DNA of 64,000 bases, taken from Pseudobdellovibrionaceae bacterium. GTDB lineage: Bacteria > Bdellovibrionota > Bdellovibrionia > Bdellovibrionales > Bdellovibrionaceae. A model generated the notes under the pieces. That model ran no database searches. It was not told the DNA's origin and saw nothing but the letters and a program-made list of their open reading frames with translations. Position 1 is the stretch's first letter. Each line of letters begins with the position of its first letter. The stretch lies in the NCBI GenBank assembly GCA_016785955.1, contig JAEUWH010000024.1, positions 62,001-126,000 of the forward strand, given 5' to 3'. The position numbers and the translations under genes were made by a program. Positions 8,240 through 17,959 of the stretch are shown one piece after another.

Positions 8240-10510
8240 ATGTCATCCAAGATTGAAACCACGGCAGACATGGTAAAAAATGTCTATAAGACAACACAAC
8301 AACGTTTAGATATCGTACGAAAACGATTGAATCGCCCTCTGACTTTGGCAGAAAAAATTCTGTTTGGTCACTTGGATGATCCTCAAAATCAAGAGTTAGT
8401 ACGTGGCTCCAGTTTTCTGTTGCTACGACCAGACCGTGTGGCTATGCAAGATGCGACCGCACAAATGGCGCTATTGCAATTCATGCTGGCAGGAAAAGAT
8501 GAAGCAGCCGTCCCAACAACGGTGCATTGTGATCATTTGATTTTAGCTCATGTCGGAAAAGAAAAAGATTTAGCGTCATCTAATAAAACCAATGAAGAGG
8601 TTGTGAACTTTTTAGCGTCGGCATCTTCACGTTACAACATTGGTTTTTGGAAGCCTGGTGCGGGAATTATTCATCAAGTGATTCTTGAAAACTACGCATT
8701 TCCTGGTGGCTTGATGATTGGTACGGATTCTCACACTCCAAATGCCGGTGGCCTGGGAATGTGTGCCGTGGGTGTCGGCGGCTCCGATGCTTCAGATGTG
8801 ATGGCTGGTTTAGCTTGGGAAGTGAAGAATCCTAAATTGATCGGGGTCCACTTAAAAGGCAAGATGAACGGTTGGACATCAGCCAAAGATGTAATCTTAA
8901 AGCTGTGCGGAATGTTAACAGTTAAAGGTGGAACAGATAAAATTGTGGAATACTTTGGCGAGGGAACGCAATCGATTTCTTGTACAGGTAAAGCGACCAT
9001 TACGAATATGGGTGCCGAGCTTGGGGCGACGTGTTCGATATTTCCGTATGATGAGCGCATGGGAACTTATCTGAAAGCAACGACGCGTACAGATTTGGCA
9101 ACTGTTGCGGATCAAAACAAAGCACTTCTCGCTGCGGATCCAGAGGTTTTGGCGAATCCAAAAAATTTCTTTGATGAAGTTTATGAAATCGATTTAGCAA
9201 CTTTAGAGCCGCATTTGGTGGGGCCACATTCTCCGGATATTGCGCGCCCTATTTCTGCAATTGCCAAAGAAGCAAAAGAAAAAGGTTGGCCATTAAAATT
9301 ATCTTCGGCATTGATTGGCTCATGCACGAATTCATCTTACGAAGACATCGGCCGTTCCGCGTATATCGCAGAACAAGCGATCGCTCTTGGTTTGAAAATG
9401 AGTCAGCCCTTTTTGGTGTCTCCTGGCTCGACACAAATTCAAAATACCATCGAGCGTGATGGTCAAATGAAAGTGTTCAACGAAGTCGGAGCCACGGTGC
9501 TGGCGAATGCGTGTGGCCCTTGTATCGGTCAGTGGAAACGTGACGATATTAAATCTGGTGACAAGAATACAATTATTACCTCATTCAACCGTAATTTCCG
9601 TGGACGGAATGACTCGAATGCAGAAACACTGGCATTTATCGGGTCTCCCGAGATCGTGATGGCATTGGGTTTAGCGGGTCGTATTGATTTCAATCCTTTG
9701 ACAGATGAATTGGAAGGTCCAAAAGGTAAAACAAAATTAAACGCACCGACGGCTCCCGAGTTACCGGCACGTGGCTTTGTTGCGGACACGGAAGGGTATC
9801 AAAAACCGATGGGTAGAAATGCCGAAGTGAAAGTGGCGCCGACGTCTGATCGTTTGCAATTGTTGCAGCCATTTGCTGTTTGGGACGGTAAAGACTACAC
9901 AGATCAATTGATTTTAGCGAAAGCTAAAGGTAAGTGTACGACCGATCATATTTCTCCGGGTGGTCCATGGCTAAAATATCGTGGTCATTTAGATAATATC
10001 TCAAACAATATGCTATTGGGCGCGGATAATTATTTTACAGGAGAAATCGGTAAAGGTAAAAATCAGCTGACTCAGGAAACAGGCGTGGAGTTTGCTAAAA
10101 TCGCTCGTAGTTACCAAGCACAAAAACGCGGTTGGGTGATTATCGGTGACGAAAATTATGGTGAAGGTTCTTCGCGTGAGCATGCGGCGATGTCGCCAAG
10201 ATTTTTAGGCTGTTCCGCGGTGATCGTAAAATCGTTCGCACGTATTCACGAAACGAATTTGAAAAAACAAGGTGTGTTGGCTTTGACGTTTGCAAATCCT
10301 ACGGATTATGAAAAAATTCGTGACACCGATACGGTGGATTTAATCGATCTTCAAGCTTTGGCTCCCGGTAAGCCGGTAACGATGCTGGTGAAGCATGCGG
10401 ATGGTACCCAAGAAACAATTTCATTAAAGCACACATACAACGTCGAGCAATTGAAGTGGTTCCCGGCGGGAAGTGCGCTGAATTTAATTCGTAAAGGCTT
10501 GGTTCACTAA
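8240..10510 (+). CDS. acnA: Aconitate hydratase, mitochondrial type
   Basis: A 756-residue aconitase that interconverts citrate and isocitrate in the TCA cycle. The three [4Fe-4S] ligands are visible: C362 in GSCTNSS, and C425 and C428 in [11 protein letters not shown]. The N-terminal region ([38 protein letters not shown]) and the C-terminal swivel domain ([15 protein letters not shown]) match the mitochondrial/ACO2 subfamily rather than E. coli AcnA (about 890) or AcnB (about 865). ATG 8240 has AAAGGA upstream. It is a single gene with its own strong terminator. The symbol is given by function; subfamily naming varies. Confidence 0.95.
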   Translation: MSSKIETTADMVKNVYKTTQQRLDIVRKRLNRPLTLAEKILFGHLDDPQNQELVRGSSFLLLRPDRVAMQDATAQMALLQFMLAGKDEAAVPTTVHCDHLILAHVGKEKDLASSNKTNEEVVNFLASASSRYNIGFWKPGAGIIHQVILENYAFPGGLMIGTDSHTPNAGGLGMCAVGVGGSDASDVMAGLAWEVKNPKLIGVHLKGKMNGWTSAKDVILKLCGMLTVKGGTDKIVEYFGEGTQSISCTGKATITNMGAELGATCSIFPYDERMGTYLKATTRTDLATVADQNKALLAADPEVLANPKNFFDEVYEIDLATLEPHLVGPHSPDIARPISAIAKEAKEKGWPLKLSSALIGSCTNSSYEDIGRSAYIAEQAIALGLKMSQPFLVSPGSTQIQNTIERDGQMKVFNEVGATVLANACGPCIGQWKRDDIKSGDKNTIITSFNRNFRGRNDSNAETLAFIGSPEIVMALGLAGRIDFNPLTDELEGPKGKTKLNAPTAPELPARGFVADTEGYQKPMGRNAEVKVAPTSDRLQLLQPFAVWDGKDYTDQLILAKAKGKCTTDHISPGGPWLKYRGHLDNISNNMLLGADNYFTGEIGKGKNQLTQETGVEFAKIARSYQAQKRGWVIIGDENYGEGSSREHAAMSPRFLGCSAVIVKSFARIHETNLKKQGVLALTFANPTDYEKIRDTDTVDLIDLQALAPGKPVTMLVKHADGTQETISLKHTYNVEQLKWFPAGSALNLIRKGLVH

Positions 10511-10580
10511 GGGCCAGGGCCGCAAAGATGTCGCAAAGACACTGGAAAAAGTCTGATTAGACTAAAAAAGGTGTAATAAA

Positions 10581-10611
10581 AACCCCTATCAGAAAAGATA
10601 GGGGTTTTTTT
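10581..10611 (+). terminator. Strong bidirectional terminator after acnA
   Basis: AACCCCTATC (10581-10590) and GATAGGGGTT (10597-10606) form a perfect 10-bp stem with loop AGAAAA, followed by a T run. A-rich sequence before the stem means it can also stop transcription of the convergent FAD-oxidase gene. Confidence 0.95.
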
Positions 10612-10654
10612 GTATATAAGCTGCCTATTTGGGAGTGGCACTAGGGCTGACAGT

Positions 10655-12034
10655 TTATAAATCGAAAACTTTGCCAGGATTAACTATATTATTGGGATCG
10701 AAAATTTTTTTAATAGATTTGAAAATCTGAATTTCGTCAGGAGAACGAGAGTAGGACAAGAACGGTTTTTTGGTCAACCCCACGCCATGCTCGGCCGAGA
10801 TACTGCCTTCAAATTTTTTAATACACTCGAAAATTTTTTTGTCTACCTTTTGGCATTCGCTGACAAAGCCTTCTTTGGTCATACCATCCGGTCGTAAAAT
10901 ATTTAAATGCAAGTTCCCATCGCCAATATGGCCAAACCATACGACACTCCAGTCGGGATAAGATGACAAAATAATCTGATCGAGTTCTTTCACGAAGGGT
11001 GAAACTCGGGCTACCCGTACCGAAATGTCATTTTTATAGGGAGAGTACAAAGACAGCGATTCGCTGATGTCCTCGCGATAACGCCAGAACGTTTTCGCTT
11101 GCGTGTCAGATTGGGCGATGACTCCGTCCACCACCAGTTCCTGAGCAAACGCCGATTCAAGCGTTTCGTTCAGCAGGGTTTCGTCAGCCTCAGAGCCGTT
11201 TAACTCGATTTCGCATGTAATATAAAATGGATAATTACTTTCAAACGGAGCCGGCAAATGTTTTTGCTCCAAAACTTTTTTTAGAGCCACATCGGAAAAC
11301 ATCTCGAATGCAGTTAGGGTCAGTTTGGAATTGAAATGTGCGAACACGTCCATAACTGTATCAAGCGATTCGCAGGCCAATAACACAACTTGCAGTTTTT
11401 GTGCTTTACGAGTCAGCTGGATCGTACATTCGGTGATGAAACCCAGAGTGCCCTCGCTGCCAATAAATAAATGGCGAAGGTCATAACCCGTTGCATTTTT
11501 GACTAGGCTTTTGTTCAGGACTAAGCTCTGACCCGCACCGGTAACGACTTTCAAGGAAGTGACCCAATCACGTGTCAGCCCATAACGGAGAACTTTAATA
11601 CCGCCAGCATTCGTGGCAATGTTGCCCCCAATATGAGACGAGCCGCGCGCCGCAAAATCTACGGGATAAAATAGCCCATGTTTTTCGGCCCATTGTTGAA
11701 TTTCTTCCGTGATCACTCCAGGATCGCATACGATTGTATTTTCAATGGGATCGAAATCTTTTATTTTGTTAAATTTTTCGAAACTAACGACCACTTCATT
11801 TTTCAATGCACAGGCGCCACCCGACAAACCTGTTCGCCCACCCGAGGGAACCAGCGCCGTTTTTGTTTCGTTGGCCCAACGAACGATTTCCATGACATCC
11901 TCGTGAGATTTTGGAAACACGACGGCTTGGCATTTGATATCGAAATACGTGGTCCAGTCCTTGCCATAGACGGCCAGCTCTTTAGGGTCGGTTACTATTT
12001 GTGACGGATCAATTTTTAATTGGTTTATGCTCAT
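10655..12034 (-). CDS. FAD-linked oxidase, GlcD / D-2-hydroxyacid dehydrogenase type
   Basis: A 459-residue flavoprotein of the FAD_binding_4 / FAD-oxidase C family. The FAD-binding part shows PSGGRTGLSGGA, GSSHIGGNIATNAGG and FIGSEGTLGFITE; the C-terminal part shows GHIGDGNLHLNIL and SAEHGVGLTKK, which contain the metal and substrate histidines of D-2-hydroxyglutarate and D-lactate dehydrogenases and of glycolate oxidase GlcD. The exact 2-hydroxyacid cannot be read from sequence. No GlcE or GlcF partner is nearby, so a single-subunit D-lactate or D-2-hydroxyglutarate dehydrogenase is more likely than glycolate oxidase. It sits just downstream of the bolA-grxD-DUF2892 group on the same strand. 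Confidence 0.88.
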   Translation of the reverse strand: MSINQLKIDPSQIVTDPKELAVYGKDWTTYFDIKCQAVVFPKSHEDVMEIVRWANETKTALVPSGGRTGLSGGACALKNEVVVSFEKFNKIKDFDPIENTIVCDPGVITEEIQQWAEKHGLFYPVDFAARGSSHIGGNIATNAGGIKVLRYGLTRDWVTSLKVVTGAGQSLVLNKSLVKNATGYDLRHLFIGSEGTLGFITECTIQLTRKAQKLQVVLLACESLDTVMDVFAHFNSKLTLTAFEMFSDVALKKVLEQKHLPAPFESNYPFYITCEIELNGSEADETLLNETLESAFAQELVVDGVIAQSDTQAKTFWRYREDISESLSLYSPYKNDISVRVARVSPFVKELDQIILSSYPDWSVVWFGHIGDGNLHLNILRPDGMTKEGFVSECQKVDKKIFECIKKFEGSISAEHGVGLTKKPFLSYSRSPDEIQIFKSIKKIFDPNNIVNPGKVFDL

Positions 12035-12063
12035 GGAAAAATCGTATCAAATTAGAAGCGTTT

Positions 12064-12267
12064 TTAGAAGCGTTTCACAACCGATTTGCTTCGTAAGGTC
12101 CTGATGTTAAAGAAAAGGTACACCGGGCAAAGTCCCCATGCTGCGGTGATAAGGAAATAAATACCTAAATACATCCACGAAGGACCGCCCGCGATGGCGT
12201 AGGTCACAAGCAACGTGCCCACAATAAATCGCAAAACTCGATCCCATTTGGCGGTGTTGCATTTCAT
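12064..12267 (-). CDS. DUF2892 (YgaP-like) small membrane protein
   Basis: A 67-residue protein with two transmembrane helices (about 12-30 and 32-50), starting MKCNTAKWDRVLRF and containing TAAWGLCPVYLFF. This matches the DUF2892/YgaP transmembrane family, often found fused to or near rhodanese and thiol proteins. It follows grxD by 7 bases and is probably in the same transcript. Function is unknown; the two Cys (residue 3 and CPVY) may be redox-relevant, which is inference. Confidence 0.85.
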   Translation of the reverse strand: MKCNTAKWDRVLRFIVGTLLVTYAIAGGPSWMYLGIYFLITAAWGLCPVYLFFNIRTLRSKSVVKRF

Positions 12268-12274
12268 AGATAGA

Positions 12275-12580
12275 TTACTTTATTAAATCTTGAAGTTCGC
12301 CCGATTGATACATTTCCATCATGATATCAGAGCCACCCACTAGTTTTTTATGGATGTATAATTGTGGAATGGTTGGCCAGTTACCATAGGTTTTGATACC
12401 AGAACGAATTTCTTCATCTTCTAGAACATTCACATCTTTAAAGTTAACGCCAAGATCCTGAAGGATCGAGCATGCGCGCGCCGAAAATCCACACATAGGA
12501 AAATTTTGATTTCCCTTCATAAACAGAACGACGGGGTTTTCATTTAAAAGTTTTTCGATTCTTTCGTTTACGCTAGACAT
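12275..12580 (-). CDS. grxD: Monothiol glutaredoxin (CGFS type)
   Basis: A 101-residue Grx4/GrxD-type glutaredoxin. The active site is C30-G-F-S in PMCGFSARA, with the glutathione-binding K22, the TIPQLY-type cis-proline (WPTIPQLYIHKKLVGG) and the GGSDIMMEM motif. CGFS glutaredoxins bind a glutathione-ligated [2Fe-2S] cluster and work in iron-sulfur cluster trafficking with BolA proteins. It lies 10 bases downstream of bolA, which supports that job. ATG 12580 has AGAGGTG upstream. Confidence 0.95.
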   Translation of the reverse strand: MSSVNERIEKLLNENPVVLFMKGNQNFPMCGFSARACSILQDLGVNFKDVNVLEDEEIRSGIKTYGNWPTIPQLYIHKKLVGGSDIMMEMYQSGELQDLIK

Positions 12581-12590
12581 AATTCACCTC

Positions 12591-12812
12591 TTAAGTACTT
12601 TTAGTTTTTAAAGAAAGGGCATGAACTTCACCAGATTTCAATTCGGCATCGAAGACCTTCATCACATGCTGGTGTTGCTCGATGCGGCTCAGGCCAGTGA
12701 ATACTTTCGATTCGACAACCACGTTAAAATGCACATCGTCGTCCGAAAGTACATTCACTATTGAATCGGGATAACTTTTTTTAAGTCGCTCTAACATTTC
12801 ATTTGCCGTCAT
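12591..12812 (-). CDS. bolA: BolA family protein
   Basis: A 73-residue BolA-like protein: MLERLKKSYPDSIVNVLSDD, then HFNVVVESKVFTGLSRIEQHQHVMKVF, with the HQxV/VM region and the C-terminal HALSLKT histidine that ligates the shared cluster with monothiol glutaredoxins. It is shorter than E. coli BolA (105) and closer to IbaG/YrbA in size. It is the first gene of the bolA-grxD-DUF2892 group. It likely acts with GrxD in Fe-S cluster delivery, which would serve the nearby Fe-S enzyme aconitase among others. Confidence 0.9.
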   Translation of the reverse strand: MTANEMLERLKKSYPDSIVNVLSDDDVHFNVVVESKVFTGLSRIEQHQHVMKVFDAELKSGEVHALSLKTKST

Positions 12813-12867
12813 GCTTTGGAATTAGCACAATACAGCTTTCGGGAGCAAGCTCAACTTATTGGATTCT

Positions 12868-14775
12868 ATGAAAAAACACAGTTTTAATCCTTGGCTGCTA
12901 GTGTATACAAACGTATTTGTAATTAGTATAGCCGTCTACAGTTTTTTGAGACTCAGTTTCGTCGTTTGGAATTGGAGTTTGTTTAAATCTATTGGCTTCG
13001 GGGATATCATCCACGCCATGGCCGTAGGGCCACGATTTGATGCGTGTGCGCTGGCCATCTTGTTTTTGCCTCTATTTCTGGTGAGCTTCCTGTTGCCGTT
13101 GTTTTTGTCGGCATCGCTGTCCAAAAAAATTTGGTTTTTTATTTTAGGTTTGTTGCAGGTCCCGTTCTTGATTTTAAATGTGATTGACGTCGAGTTTTTC
13201 AATTTTGCGGGGCGCCGGTTTACGCTGTCGAGTCTGTTTATTTTCCAAGAGGCCAAAGGTAAACTTTCAGGTTTTTTTGCGACCTATATTCCTGGCAGCG
13301 TTGCTGGTTTTGCTTTGATCTTGTTTTATTTGTGGTGTGTGTACCGGATTTTGAAAAAAACGGATGTGACTGTTTCATCCAAGTGGAAGCATGTGGGCGT
13401 TCATCTTATTATTTTAATTGTGTTGGTGGTTCTGGGGCGCGGGGGATTCCAGCAAAAACCAATCGATTTCGTAGACGCCAGTTTATTCAATGCCCCCGTA
13501 ATGAATAATTTGGTTTTGAACTCAACCTTCAGCTTAATTAAAAGTTCGGACAAGGATAAATTGCCACAGGTGCAGTTTTTCTCTCGGGAAGACGAATACG
13601 TTCCTCTATTGAATGGTTATGGCGAAAAGAAGTCAGGTATGGACGGGATACGCCCGCAGGGAAAGCAAAACGTCGTGGTGATTTTGATGGAGAGTTTTGC
13701 GCTGGAGTATTTGGGCAAGTACAATGGCGTTGCTGGGTATACTCCGTTTTTAGATCAGCTGGCCGATGAATCCTTGTTTTTTAAAAACGCGTTTGCCAAT
13801 GGACGACGCTCGATTGAAGGTGTTTCTTCGATACTGGCGGGAATTCCCGCGTTGATGAATGAAGCGTTTATTACCTCAGAGTTTGCATCTAATTATTTCG
13901 TCGGTTTGGGCAGTATTTTGTCCGAAAAAAACTATCACGTTTCATTTTTTCACGGCGGCAATAATGGAACTATGTATTTTGATCGGTTCACGCAAAGTGC
14001 GGGAGTGCCTAACTATTTTGGCGCGAATGAGTATAAAGGGAGTCCCGAGGACAATGATCAGGTTTGGGGAATTTATGATGGTCCTTTTTTTAAATTTTTT
14101 GGAGCGCAACTGGGAACATTTAAGAAGCCCTTTTTTTCCATGATTTTTTCTTTGAGTTCACATCACCCGTATACCATTCCACCCGAGTTTAAAAATAAAT
14201 ATAAAAAAGGACCACTCGAGATATTAGAGTCAATTCAATATGCCGACGAAGCATTAAAAAACTTTTTTGAATTTGCCAAAACCCAAGAGTGGTACAGTAA
14301 TACGCTGTTTATCATTACGGCTGATCACACCCAAAAAAATCTTTTACCAAGTTATGACAACGAGCTAGGTCATTTTCGAGTGCCTTTGTTATTTTTTCAT
14401 CCGCAGATGACGTGGTCAAATATCGATACGGATCAACCGGTACAGCATGTCGATATTTTGCCATCGATTTTAGATTTCTTGGGTTATCAGAATAAATTTA
14501 AAATCCTCTTGGGGGAAAGCGTGTTTAAACCAGCCAAGGATAAAACAGTATTGTTATTTAACGATAATTTATATTATCAAATTGGCACTCGATACGTCAC
14601 GATTTGGGATAAACATGGTGAAATCCGTCACTATGCGCTGGATGACCTTAGACTGTCTTCGCCGCTGCAGTTACCATTGGAAGTAAAGACCATATTAGAG
14701 TCAAAATTACGTGCGTCCATTCAGTACTTTAATCAAGGGATGTGGGATAATCGATTATATTTCCCTAATAAATAA
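12868..14775 (+). CDS. LtaS-like sulfatase-fold phosphoglycerol transferase
   Basis: A protein of about 635 residues with five N-terminal transmembrane helices (first 195 residues) and a periplasmic alkaline-phosphatase/sulfatase domain. Visible motifs are VVVILMESFALEYLG (metal acid), NGRRSIEGVSSIL (nucleophile region), FSLSSHHPYTIPPEF and ITADHTQK (metal Asp-His). These match LTA synthase, OpgB and related phosphoglycerol or phosphoethanolamine transferases. In a Gram-negative, the product may modify periplasmic glucans or lipid head groups. ATG 12868 is preferred; TTG 12859 in frame is an alternative, neither with an ideal ribosome site. It is divergent from bolA and followed 14 bases later by the DOMON-like gene. 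Confidence 0.88.
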   Translation: MKKHSFNPWLLVYTNVFVISIAVYSFLRLSFVVWNWSLFKSIGFGDIIHAMAVGPRFDACALAILFLPLFLVSFLLPLFLSASLSKKIWFFILGLLQVPFLILNVIDVEFFNFAGRRFTLSSLFIFQEAKGKLSGFFATYIPGSVAGFALILFYLWCVYRILKKTDVTVSSKWKHVGVHLIILIVLVVLGRGGFQQKPIDFVDASLFNAPVMNNLVLNSTFSLIKSSDKDKLPQVQFFSREDEYVPLLNGYGEKKSGMDGIRPQGKQNVVVILMESFALEYLGKYNGVAGYTPFLDQLADESLFFKNAFANGRRSIEGVSSILAGIPALMNEAFITSEFASNYFVGLGSILSEKNYHVSFFHGGNNGTMYFDRFTQSAGVPNYFGANEYKGSPEDNDQVWGIYDGPFFKFFGAQLGTFKKPFFSMIFSLSSHHPYTIPPEFKNKYKKGPLEILESIQYADEALKNFFEFAKTQEWYSNTLFIITADHTQKNLLPSYDNELGHFRVPLLFFHPQMTWSNIDTDQPVQHVDILPSILDFLGYQNKFKILLGESVFKPAKDKTVLLFNDNLYYQIGTRYVTIWDKHGEIRHYALDDLRLSSPLQLPLEVKTILESKLRASIQYFNQGMWDNRLYFPNK

Positions 14776-14789
14776 GTCATAATAAGCCC

Positions 14790-15326
14790 ATGATCTTGCT
14801 CTATCCATTTGCCGACAAAAAAGAAAAAATCAGGATTTCTAGTCATTACGAACTCAGAGACTCTGTGTTGCACGTAAGTTACCTTGTTGATGACAAAGAC
14901 CATCGCATTGAAGATTTCTATCCTGTCGAGCCTGCCGATGGTACGGGTACGATTTTTCCTTTGGAAAATTTATGGACCACCACCTGCTTTGAAATATTTT
15001 TGAAAAATTCGCAAGAACACGATTATTACGAATTTAATTTTAACGCCAAAGGCGAATGGAATATCTTTTATTTTTCTGAGTATCGTCAGAGGAAAGACAT
15101 TTTGAATCATTCGTTAGAATTGAAATTTGCACACCAAGTGACGATGGAACGTAGTCGGCTGAATTTTCAAATAGATTTAAAAAAATTAGATAAATTGAAA
15201 ATTCCATGTCAGGTAAATATGGCAACAATCGTGAAGACCGCGCTGGGCGTGACCTATTGGTCGCAAAAGCACAATGACCAAAAGGCGGATTTTCATGATC
15301 CAAATAATTTCACTTTAAAACTGTAA
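14790..15326 (+). CDS. DOMON-like domain protein
   Basis: A 178-residue protein resembling the DOMON-like/CBM9-like family: LWTTTCFEIFLKNSQEHDYYEFNF, GEWNIFYFSEYRQR, and the ending KADFHDPNNFTLKL (given in pieces below 20 where possible). Such domains bind sugars or haem. I recall these proteins being encoded beside DUF1343 (NamZ-type) genes, as here: the next gene starts 19 bases downstream. It has no signal peptide, so it would act in the cytoplasm unless exported otherwise. A role in handling muropeptide sugars is inference. Confidence 0.75.
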   Translation: MILLYPFADKKEKIRISSHYELRDSVLHVSYLVDDKDHRIEDFYPVEPADGTGTIFPLENLWTTTCFEIFLKNSQEHDYYEFNFNAKGEWNIFYFSEYRQRKDILNHSLELKFAHQVTMERSRLNFQIDLKKLDKLKIPCQVNMATIVKTALGVTYWSQKHNDQKADFHDPNNFTLKL

Positions 15327-15345
15327 GAAAAGGGAATTTGATAAC

Positions 15346-16545
15346 ATGAGCAATTCTTTTAAACTCGGGATCGAGTCATTGATTGGCCAGGCTAAATACA
15401 TGGGTGATTTAAAAACCAAGCGGGTGGCACTGGTCGCCCATCCGGCGTCAGTGACGAAAGATCTTGAGCACAGCATCGATTTTTTAAAACGCCAAAATGT
15501 GAATATCGTCTGTTGTTTTGGCCCTCAGCATGGCATGCGTGGTGAAAAGCAGGACAACATGGTCGAAAGTGACGACTATTTAGATCCCATTCATAAAATA
15601 CCGGTATACAGTTTGTACGGAGAGTATCGTCGTCCCGTCAAAAAGTGGATGGATCAATTTGATATTTGTTTGTTTGATCTTCAAGACGTGGGCACCCGAA
15701 TATACACATTCTTGACAACGTTGCTTTACATGATGGAAGCCTGTGCCCAGGAAAAGAAAACACTGCTGGTGCTAGATCGTCCGAATCCTGCGGGTCGTCC
15801 CATCGAGGGAATGAAGTTGCAAAAAGGCTGGGAAAGTTTTGTGGGCGCATCCACTGTACCCATGCGCCATGGGATGACTTTGGGGGAAATGGCATTGTGG
15901 TTCCAAGACAACCATAGATTGAATTTAGAAATGTCGGTGATCCAGATGGAAAACTATTCCACAGGTATGCCTTGGCCCAGTGGTATGCCTTGGGTTAACC
16001 CCAGTCCGAATGCCCCGAACGTATACATGGCCCGCGCTTTTCCCGGGACAGTCATGATCGAAGGAACTCATTTTTCCGAGGGACGCGGAACGACGCGACC
16101 ACTGGAAGTGGTGGGCGCACCTGATATTGATATTTTAAAGGTATTGTCTAGAATGGAATCTTTAAATGGTGATTGGCTGAAGGGGTGTAAAATTCGACCT
16201 TGTTTCTTTGAGCCGACATTTCACAAGCATCAAAAAACTTTGTGTCAGGCCATTCAGATTCATACGGACGGTTCGTTTTACAACGAAGAGGCGTTCAAAC
16301 CGTATCGACTGATGACCTTGTTTTTCAAAGCCGTACGGCAATTGTATCCGACTTATCAGATATGGCGTGATTTTCCTTATGAGTATGAGCGTGATCGCCT
16401 GGCTATCGATTTGATTAATGGCAGTGACTTTTTGCGAAATTGGGTGGACTTGCCATCATCCAAGGTCGAGGATTTTGAAAACGAATGTCGTCAATCAGAG
16501 ACGGCATGGAATCACGAAAGAAAGCCGTTTCTACTCTATTCTTAG
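15346..16545 (+). CDS. namZ: DUF1343 / NamZ-type exo-beta-N-acetylmuramidase
   Basis: A 399-residue DUF1343 protein, the family of NamZ, which releases N-acetylmuramic acid from non-reducing ends of peptidoglycan fragments. Family motifs are visible: RVALVAHPASVT, FGPQHGMRGEKQDNM, PVYSLYGEYRRP, FDLQDVGTRIYTF, DRPNPAGRPIEG, PMRHGMTLGEMA, and SPNAPNVYMARAFPGT with EGTHFSEGRGTTRP. Length fits. No signal peptide is seen, so the enzyme may be cytoplasmic and used in cell-wall recycling. ATG 15346 has AAGGGA upstream. It lies between the DOMON-like gene and an SLT-like gene, consistent with a murein-processing cluster. Confidence 0.9.
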   Translation: MSNSFKLGIESLIGQAKYMGDLKTKRVALVAHPASVTKDLEHSIDFLKRQNVNIVCCFGPQHGMRGEKQDNMVESDDYLDPIHKIPVYSLYGEYRRPVKKWMDQFDICLFDLQDVGTRIYTFLTTLLYMMEACAQEKKTLLVLDRPNPAGRPIEGMKLQKGWESFVGASTVPMRHGMTLGEMALWFQDNHRLNLEMSVIQMENYSTGMPWPSGMPWVNPSPNAPNVYMARAFPGTVMIEGTHFSEGRGTTRPLEVVGAPDIDILKVLSRMESLNGDWLKGCKIRPCFFEPTFHKHQKTLCQAIQIHTDGSFYNEEAFKPYRLMTLFFKAVRQLYPTYQIWRDFPYEYERDRLAIDLINGSDFLRNWVDLPSSKVEDFENECRQSETAWNHERKPFLLYS

Positions 16546-16558
16546 GACCAGTCCATGT

Positions 16559-16582
16559 GCGATCTTTTTTGTTAAAGATCGC
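16559..16582 (+). other. Hairpin between namZ and the SLT-like gene
   Basis: GCGATCTTT (16559-16567) and AAAGATCGC (16574-16582) form a perfect 9-bp stem with a 6-base loop, 25 bases before the next start codon. No T run follows, so it is not a standard terminator; it may partially attenuate or protect the mRNA 3' end. Confidence 0.6.
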
Positions 16583-16606
16583 TCTGAATCGGTTGATAAT
16601 GGGGAC

Positions 16607-17959
16607 ATGAAATATTTTACTTTGCCGCTGATTACTGCGACATTTTTCGTCGGAGTTTTTTTTATTTTTTTTAGGCCAACGGAATCTTATCTGGAGCAAT
16701 CATCAGAAGTTAAGAAGTTAAATTTGGGATCATGTGTTGATTGTAAAATAAGTAAAGAGTCTCCTAACACAGTCGAACTCGAGGATCCCGACAAGTGTTC
16801 TAGAGATAGGCTTTATTTTCAAAGTTCTTTAAAAAAAATAGATCCATTTTTGTTAAAGCGACGTTCAGATAAAGAGGGCGGTGCCTTTCCGATGTCGTGT
16901 GTAGGTTATATTATGCGGAGGTTCATAGATGCGACATCGCATGCGTCGCGATTCTATTCTTATTGTGCCAAAGCGGTTGGAGCACCTGTAAGAAATCGTA
17001 AAACTCATTGCGTAAGCGAGGACTATGTTTCTTCTGTATATAATTCTTATGTCGATGTGATGAGTTGTTTAGATATTCCGCAGACGGATTTAATTCCAAA
17101 ATTATATAACGAAAGTGGATTTCATATTAACACTCTAGGCGGCGGTATGGACGCTGGTGTTGGTCAGCTGACAGGCCCGGCAATCGCGTCCGTTCAACAA
17201 CTGGCTGTATTTGACGGAGAAAATAAAACATGGCTAGAGATGTTTAAAGAAGAAATCAATAAAAGTGACAAGCCAGCGTGTCGCCGGGTCGCCAAAATAA
17301 CTTCGTTGTTTAGCAAGATTGCGGTGGGCTCGGAGCAGCGCTGTGCTTTGATTGCGGCGCCCGAAAATCCATTGAAGAACGTGCTCTACGCTGGAATTTT
17401 TTATCACTACATGTTGCGTGCGCAGACGGGCAGTCGGTATTTACAAGGCTATACGTACCTACCTAAGGGTGATTCGTATGTTCGCTTGAATCACAAAGCC
17501 AAAGACATAGATATGTCTGGTTTTTTTAAAGAATACAAAATTAAAGAACGCTTGAAGGAACTTGGAATTTCGCGACCTAACATGCTGGCCTTAAGGCAAA
17601 TGATGGTAACTTTGGGTTACAATGCGGGAATGGAGACGGCATTTATCTATTTAGATCGTTATTTGAAATCTAGAAAATCAATCAAGCTGCTTTTGAAAGA
17701 CTCTGATTTTGATTTCCAAAAGCATTTTTATTCTAATTGGATGAAAAAGTCTTCAAAGCCAGAGGATGAAAAGCGGCGAGTAAAGGAATTGAGGCAGGCC
17801 AGGAGTGCGCCCTATCGATTGCCGTTCCCGCTGTACTTACGAATGGTGCAACGAACGGGCGCCCCAGGGTATTTATCGGCGGTATCTCAAAAACTTTTGC
17901 TATTAGATAAGGAGATGGGTGCGGGACTATGCACGACACCAAATTTTTTAAGATTTTAG
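16607..17959 (+). CDS. Secreted SLT/lysozyme-fold-like protein
   Basis: A 450-residue protein starting at ATG 16607 with GGGGA upstream; the frame is open further up into namZ but that part is not credible. Residues 4-24 form a membrane anchor or signal segment. Around residues 165-195, LYNESGFHINTLGGGMDAGVGQLTG resembles the catalytic region of transglycosylase/lysozyme folds (Glu in NESGFH, then G-x-GQLT), quoted here in parts: NESGFHINTLG and GVGQLTGPA. A second conserved-looking part is VTLGYNAGM, like the NAG motif of SLT enzymes. Many Cys suggest a periplasmic, disulfide-bonded protein. A murein hydrolase role is likely but not proven. Confidence 0.7.
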   Translation: MKYFTLPLITATFFVGVFFIFFRPTESYLEQSSEVKKLNLGSCVDCKISKESPNTVELEDPDKCSRDRLYFQSSLKKIDPFLLKRRSDKEGGAFPMSCVGYIMRRFIDATSHASRFYSYCAKAVGAPVRNRKTHCVSEDYVSSVYNSYVDVMSCLDIPQTDLIPKLYNESGFHINTLGGGMDAGVGQLTGPAIASVQQLAVFDGENKTWLEMFKEEINKSDKPACRRVAKITSLFSKIAVGSEQRCALIAAPENPLKNVLYAGIFYHYMLRAQTGSRYLQGYTYLPKGDSYVRLNHKAKDIDMSGFFKEYKIKERLKELGISRPNMLALRQMMVTLGYNAGMETAFIYLDRYLKSRKSIKLLLKDSDFDFQKHFYSNWMKKSSKPEDEKRRVKELRQARSAPYRLPFPLYLRMVQRTGAPGYLSAVSQKLLLLDKEMGAGLCTTPNFLRF

